In this document: positions 55,901-61,900 of the stretch, piece by piece | How positions within the stretch are numbered: position 1 is the first letter of the stretch | How the letters are laid out: the number at the start of each line of letters is the position of its first letter | NCBI RefSeq assembly: GCF_014851395.1 | Contig: NW_024040817.1 | Location: 23,945,269-24,009,268, forward strand | Source of the DNA: Micropterus salmoides | Taxonomy: Eukaryota; Chordata; Actinopteri; Centrarchiformes; Centrarchidae | Reading direction: 5' to 3' | Length of the DNA stretch: 64,000 bases | Program-made: the position numbers and the translations under genes | The notes under the pieces: model-generated | Databases searched by the model: none | What the model saw: the letters and a program-made list of their open reading frames with translations, nothing else | Told to the model about the DNA's origin: nothing

Positions 55901-58900
55901 ATCTTTCATCCATAAAGTTTTAACTGAGCTCTGTCTCTACATCACAGTAACAACTTTATGTCCATTGACTGCTTGGAGGGTAGCTAGTGGTTGGAAGGGA
56001 GAGGAGAGGTGTGCTGCAGCTCAATATTTTTCATGTCGGAGTAGTCGCTCAGCGAGCATTATGACACGTATTTTCATTGTGACATCACAAAAAAGGGAAG
56101 TAAAGACTGGACTACAAACAAGCTGTTTTCAGGCAGTTCAGAGCAGAGTTTTCAATGGGAGATGGGAACTCCCTTTGGGTGGACTTCGGGCTTTTTCACT
56201 TTGCAAACCTAGTACATGCACAAAAAAGATATATAACTCAATAAAGGAGAGGGAAAAAGCCAAAAAACATAATACCACCTCTTTAACTTGAGGTTCCATC
56301 AGCGTTCAGGACTGAACTGTGAGCAACCATTGCTTTTGAAAGTGGAAGCTGTTTGGCAAGTGCTTGGTAATCATAACTTGTTCTTTTTTAAAACCATCCT
56401 CAAATTATGAACCAAAGTGCCATCTAAACAAAATCAACTGCTGTGTACCCGCTAAACACTTGACTTGCCAATTTAGTGTGACACCATGGAAAATAGACTA
56501 ATGAAAGATTCAATCAAACGCATAAATCACACAGTTTTTCCCACAGGTCTAAAATATATTGGGAAGTTGGTTGGCGTTTTGTTTTTTGTTAAGGGTGTTG
56601 TCAGGGTGATTTATTATAACAATAAAACAAAGTAGCTCAGCCATTAATGTCTTAATGATCCTCTGCCATTGTTAAAATGTTTCAAAATAAACTTTATCAT
56701 GGAAAAAAAGTAGCAAAACACAAACAGATGGGATATTCTCACTGAAAAGAGAAGGTGAGCAGTTAGCAAACTAAGCTTTAAAGGACAGTGTGACTTTTTA
56801 TTGAGGCCTGAGGGTGACTGCATGGCAGAACTGTTAAACACTCCTTCAAATTAAAGCAGAATTTCTAATGACTACTTTAAAGGAAGTGAGTGTGTACGTG
56901 TGTACATACGTGGGGTATATGACCCAAAAGTATTTGAAAGGGCCTGAACCAGCTACCCAGATTTTAATGAGTAACGTCTACAAGAGGTCCTTTGGGTGTT
57001 CAAGCCCCACTCAGTGGCTCCATGCTCCACCCCTCTCCCACCAAATCACCCCTATTAAAATGTAAAATGAACTATGGCAAAGTTAAGGGGAGAATGAAGT
57101 AATTAATTTGAGTTGTGCTGGCAGTGAGGGTGACCTTAATGAAAATAATACAGCAAAAGTCCACTGAAGTTATCATATCCCCTCCTATTTTTTTTTTTTA
57201 TCATGGGGATCATCTTGCTTGATACACTCCATCCTGTGTTAAATGATAGACATGAAGATGCAGCAGGACAGCAATAAAACTCCATGACTGCAGCAGCTCA
57301 GCGTGACTATGAAGAAAGAATGGACGAAAAGGGAACCGTGAATTTCGTGTCAGGAAAATGAATTTGCAGCCAGATATGAAGTTTTTTTCCTGTGCTAATG
57401 ATAGTGCTGTTCAATTTAATGATGACTAATGCTAATTTAGGATACAGATCTTCAGTTATTCCCAGATACGTTTAATCTTCATTGAGGCAGAACAAAGCCA
57501 CAGTACCAAAGGTTAAGTAAGGATGATTGATGTGATATTCTTAAAGGACAATTTCAGTGACATTATTGCAGATGTTATGTCAATCTTCAATGTTGGTTGA
57601 CATAAAACAGAAAACCAATCTGAATGTGATACTATGGCCTGTATTAAAAATAAATAAATATTTTGTCATGTTTTAGTTAAAAAAACTACAGAAGACAAAA
57701 GTGTCAGTACAAGGCCTTCAATACTATGTTTGTGATGAATACCAGTATAATTTTCTGAAATGCAGGTAACTGACAGTGACTTAGTTGAGACAGAGCACTA
57801 TCATACCCCCCCACCCATATAATCCCTCTGAGTTCATGCCCCCTCTTCTTAGTGCTGTAATTAAATTTTGGTACAATCAAATCAGTGTAAGACAAAAGAT
57901 AAAATGTGGGTGCCTGTGGAAAGCTGGGTTTTTGAGAGAACATTAAATAAAGTGGAGTAGCAAAAATGGCCTAAAGGTGATTTTAAAGGGGATAAAATGG
58001 AAAAATGCTGCAGATGATTACATTAGACAAATCTGTCATAGATTACAGTGTTCAAAAGCTCCGAGGGAAAACTGGTGCAAAAACTCCTGACATAGATCTT
58101 CCTACTGGGTAAATGTGAATGAAAATCAAACAATATGTAAATCTATTGTAAATAAAAATCACAAATAGTTCAAGGTTAGTACAGATCCTGCCACTGACAA
58201 CTTACCTCAAAGATAATTTCATATGAACTACTCTGTCAATGCACCTTCTGTTGTGATGGATCAACATCTCAATCTTAGAAATGTTTGGTATAATTATCTC
58301 AAACTTTTTGAGTTTCAAGTCACTCCGCACTTTGTAGTTACAGAGCCCTTCTGGAGTAACGACAAAGCATTTAGTACTGTTAAATCAATGAAACAAATAA
58401 TCACCTACCACATTTTTTTTGGCCACTTGGGGGCAACAGAAGTTGTGAAGACAACGTTGACATAGCATCACTTTTTAAGCTCTAAGGGAACAGTACCACC
58501 AACTCAAAGTAAAATATAATGTCCTGCTCCAATGAATACACTTCATAAGCTAGATACTCATCAATTCAACCAATTATTGTACCAAAAGAAAAAGTCATGA
58601 ATCAAATCTACTCTGATTAAATCATTTCATTGAGGCTGAAAACGAAACAGAGGCGCACATAAGAATCACGAATCCCTTACAGGAAGCCCGACAGCTCTTC
58701 CTTCCTGTCACACAATGGTCAGAAGTCAAGAAGACATGACTGATGGGCAGTACTATGCCAGCATGGCTAAACAGCAGGAAGCAAAATAATGCTGGACAAA
58801 GGTGAAAGTCAGGCCAGTCACAATGAAATGGTGAATATTGAAACAATAACATAGAGGAAAAATAAGAAAACAGACTGGGCACCTACACAAAATGACAGCA

Positions 58901-61900
58901 CACTCACAAGCAAACACATTAACATCAGGGCACCTGAGTATGAAAATGGAAATGGAGGTCACATTGGCACTTCCTCCATTACACATGTGCATAGAAGGAC
59001 AACACACATGTCAGTCCTTACCTCTGCAGATGGGCCGATCATCGCTCCAGCCTACATAGCTGTCTGTCACTCTGAGACAACTGATGCTCTTTGAGCCCTG
59101 AAGTTCATAACCCTCGTCGCAGGAAAAATGCACTGTGGCTCCTCGCCTGCAGTTAAATTGCATACAGGTAAAGCACATCAGCATTCACCTTTTCTGTAAA
59201 AAATCTCTATTTAGCAGTGGGAGTGCAGATGAGGCAGGGGTAAGGAAACAAACGTTTACTGGGGGGGGCATATATTTTGTTAGACCAGCTGTGATTTCTA
59301 AAAGTGCTGCTGCATTGTGGGAGGCAAATGTTACCAATTTGTCTGTGTTACAGTTGACCACTGAGAGACAACAGCTCTGACAGAAATGAAACTCTATAAT
59401 CCCACCGGTAATACCCCCATCTCACAGAGGCAGCCTATTAGTGTGCAGTGGCTCAAATGGTAAGGTATTTGTTTTAGTGTACACATTTGTCTATCTGGTT
59501 TGGTTGCAGTGGGTTTATGGAGCATGACATTGGGTAATGTGCTCTATGCTGAAACACATTATAAGATGCAGTCCCTGATTTTTTTATATATGTAGCACCC
59601 AATAGTGTCCCCATATTCCAAAATGTCCTCCCAGCTCACTACTGATTAAAATTTGATTTTGGGACTGAATCTGAAAAAGCACAATTTCAGTACTGTGACA
59701 TTTTTGACATTCTGAAATTCCCTGACTAATGAAGGTTGTCCACTTATTATAATAGTTAATTTTTGACATCTAAAAACTAAATTAGAAAAGGACTACATCC
59801 AAGACACGTTGGAAGTAGAACTAATTAAAACACGGATATTTTACCACAAGACAACTGAACTGACAACAAAGTACTGCAGGAGCACAATCTTAACAGCAAA
59901 CTGTCAGAGCACTCTCATACCACTTACACAAGTTAATTAGGCCTTGACGATTAAATTAGAAAACTGAAACTCTTGTGTTGACGGTTGAAGTTACTTATTT
60001 GATGAATTGTGACAAAAGTCACATAAAAAAATTATGAGGCTCTTGATTGCAATAGCTGCAACAAAGTACAGGCAGACATTACCTTATATACTTGTATAGC
60101 TCAATGTCAAGGTGGAAAGCTAATTTAGCCAAGTTGGGTCATCACTTGTCTTAAAGAAAAGTAAGAAACCTGATAATATTTTTAAAAAATAAATAACTTA
60201 CTGTCTGTTCGTCACATTGTGTCAATCAGCCTGTTCTTGTTCAGGAATCTATTCAAATTACACTTACCACTTAATTAACTGCTGCTAAAATCATCATCCT
60301 CTTTCTTTTACCTGAAGTCTGAGCCTTTTCTTTTTCCTCGATCTGGGGTCCCTGGGTCTGGACACATGTTGTGTCCCTGTGCTACACCCATCTGAGACAC
60401 TAAAAGGAAAACACAGAGAGAAATAAAATGAGTAAAGTACAGATTGTTCAACAAAAGAAAGTCTAAATTAAATATTTGATCATGAAAATGTTTAATTTTG
60501 CCGCATTAAGTAAAATGTACATACTCTTGAGTCACACATTTTCACAAGCTAGTTGTAGTGCACTCACCTGGCCAGTGGGAAAATGGTAATGAAGACAGTC
60601 CTCTAACCACACCCCAACTTTATCAAGAGGAAATAACTGAACTGCCATTTGACAGGTGGCGGGACTCCACATAAGTTGCCTGTATTGCTCAAGTTTGGCT
60701 AGATGTCTATGTGAAAGTCTTTACAAACATGTTTCCTATAAGTAAGCAATATTAAGCCTGATTGTTATGAGTTTGTTTGTTGATTGCTTTCTGCCCTCTA
60801 GTGGTCAATGGTCACTTAATGCTATTGCATCTTTACAGATCACATTTAAAGATAAAAAGGTTGATGTGTGGTAACATCTGCTGTAGTCTTTTCCTTGTTG
60901 TCACACGAGCAGTGTTATATTTGCACTGCACAATCCTTTCTTACCAAGTACATTATATCCCAGTGCACATTCCTGGTGGTGTTCTGTTCCATCATGTCAC
61001 TGGGTGCAAAACAGTGGAAGGTAGAGTGGCAAAAGGGGTCAAATAAACTTGGCCAACCAGGGGAGCCCATCTGACTGACTGGGAGGGGTCAAAGGTCTGC
61101 AGGGCCATAGCAAGGTGACACCTGCTCATTGGCTAGGGTCCCAATGTGAGGCAAGACAGCAATTAATTTAAAACAAGGCTTACTGGTGTCAGCAGAGGCA
61201 ATAAAAGAAATGGCAGCATAAAAGAATAATGTTAAAGTTATTGTTGACTAAACAGAGGAGGAGGACAATGTTGACAATCTCAGGAATGTGTGACTGTGAT
61301 GTCAGGTTATTCACATCTTCATAGGAGATACTGTTTGGCTTAATACCCCAAAACAAAACTATATTTGATGCAAACATCTTAAGGTTAAGAATTCAATGAA
61401 AAATCCATATTGGATTACAGCAGCAAACAGTTATTTAGTGACAGAAATGCAGTCTAGCAATTCAGGCGTTTGGTGGTAGGGTTGGGAGTGGTAATTTAAT
61501 TTAAGTATTGTCATTTAGGGGATCTTTTATTTATCGCATACTGGGGCAAAAGTTGCTTTAGATGTGAAGAAAGAATACCAGTATCAAATGCTACAAGCTG
61601 ATCCATTAATACATTTAAATAGATTATTCATTTGATGAGGTCCAAATAGTAAGTTAAGAAGATGTCCTTAGTTTTAATGATTTTGACAGTTTATGGGGAG
61701 AATTTTTTTTTATGATTTTCACTTGAAAACACACTTTCCATAATGTGCCTGTATCTCCATTAGTTGTCACAGGCAGCCAAAATGAGAAATAAAATAAAAT
61801 AATGGAGACAGGAAAATGTAAAGTGGAAAAAGGCGAAAATAAAATGCATTAAAGCAATGCAAATAACAGGAAAGAAGAAAAGGGACATTTCTGAGACATA

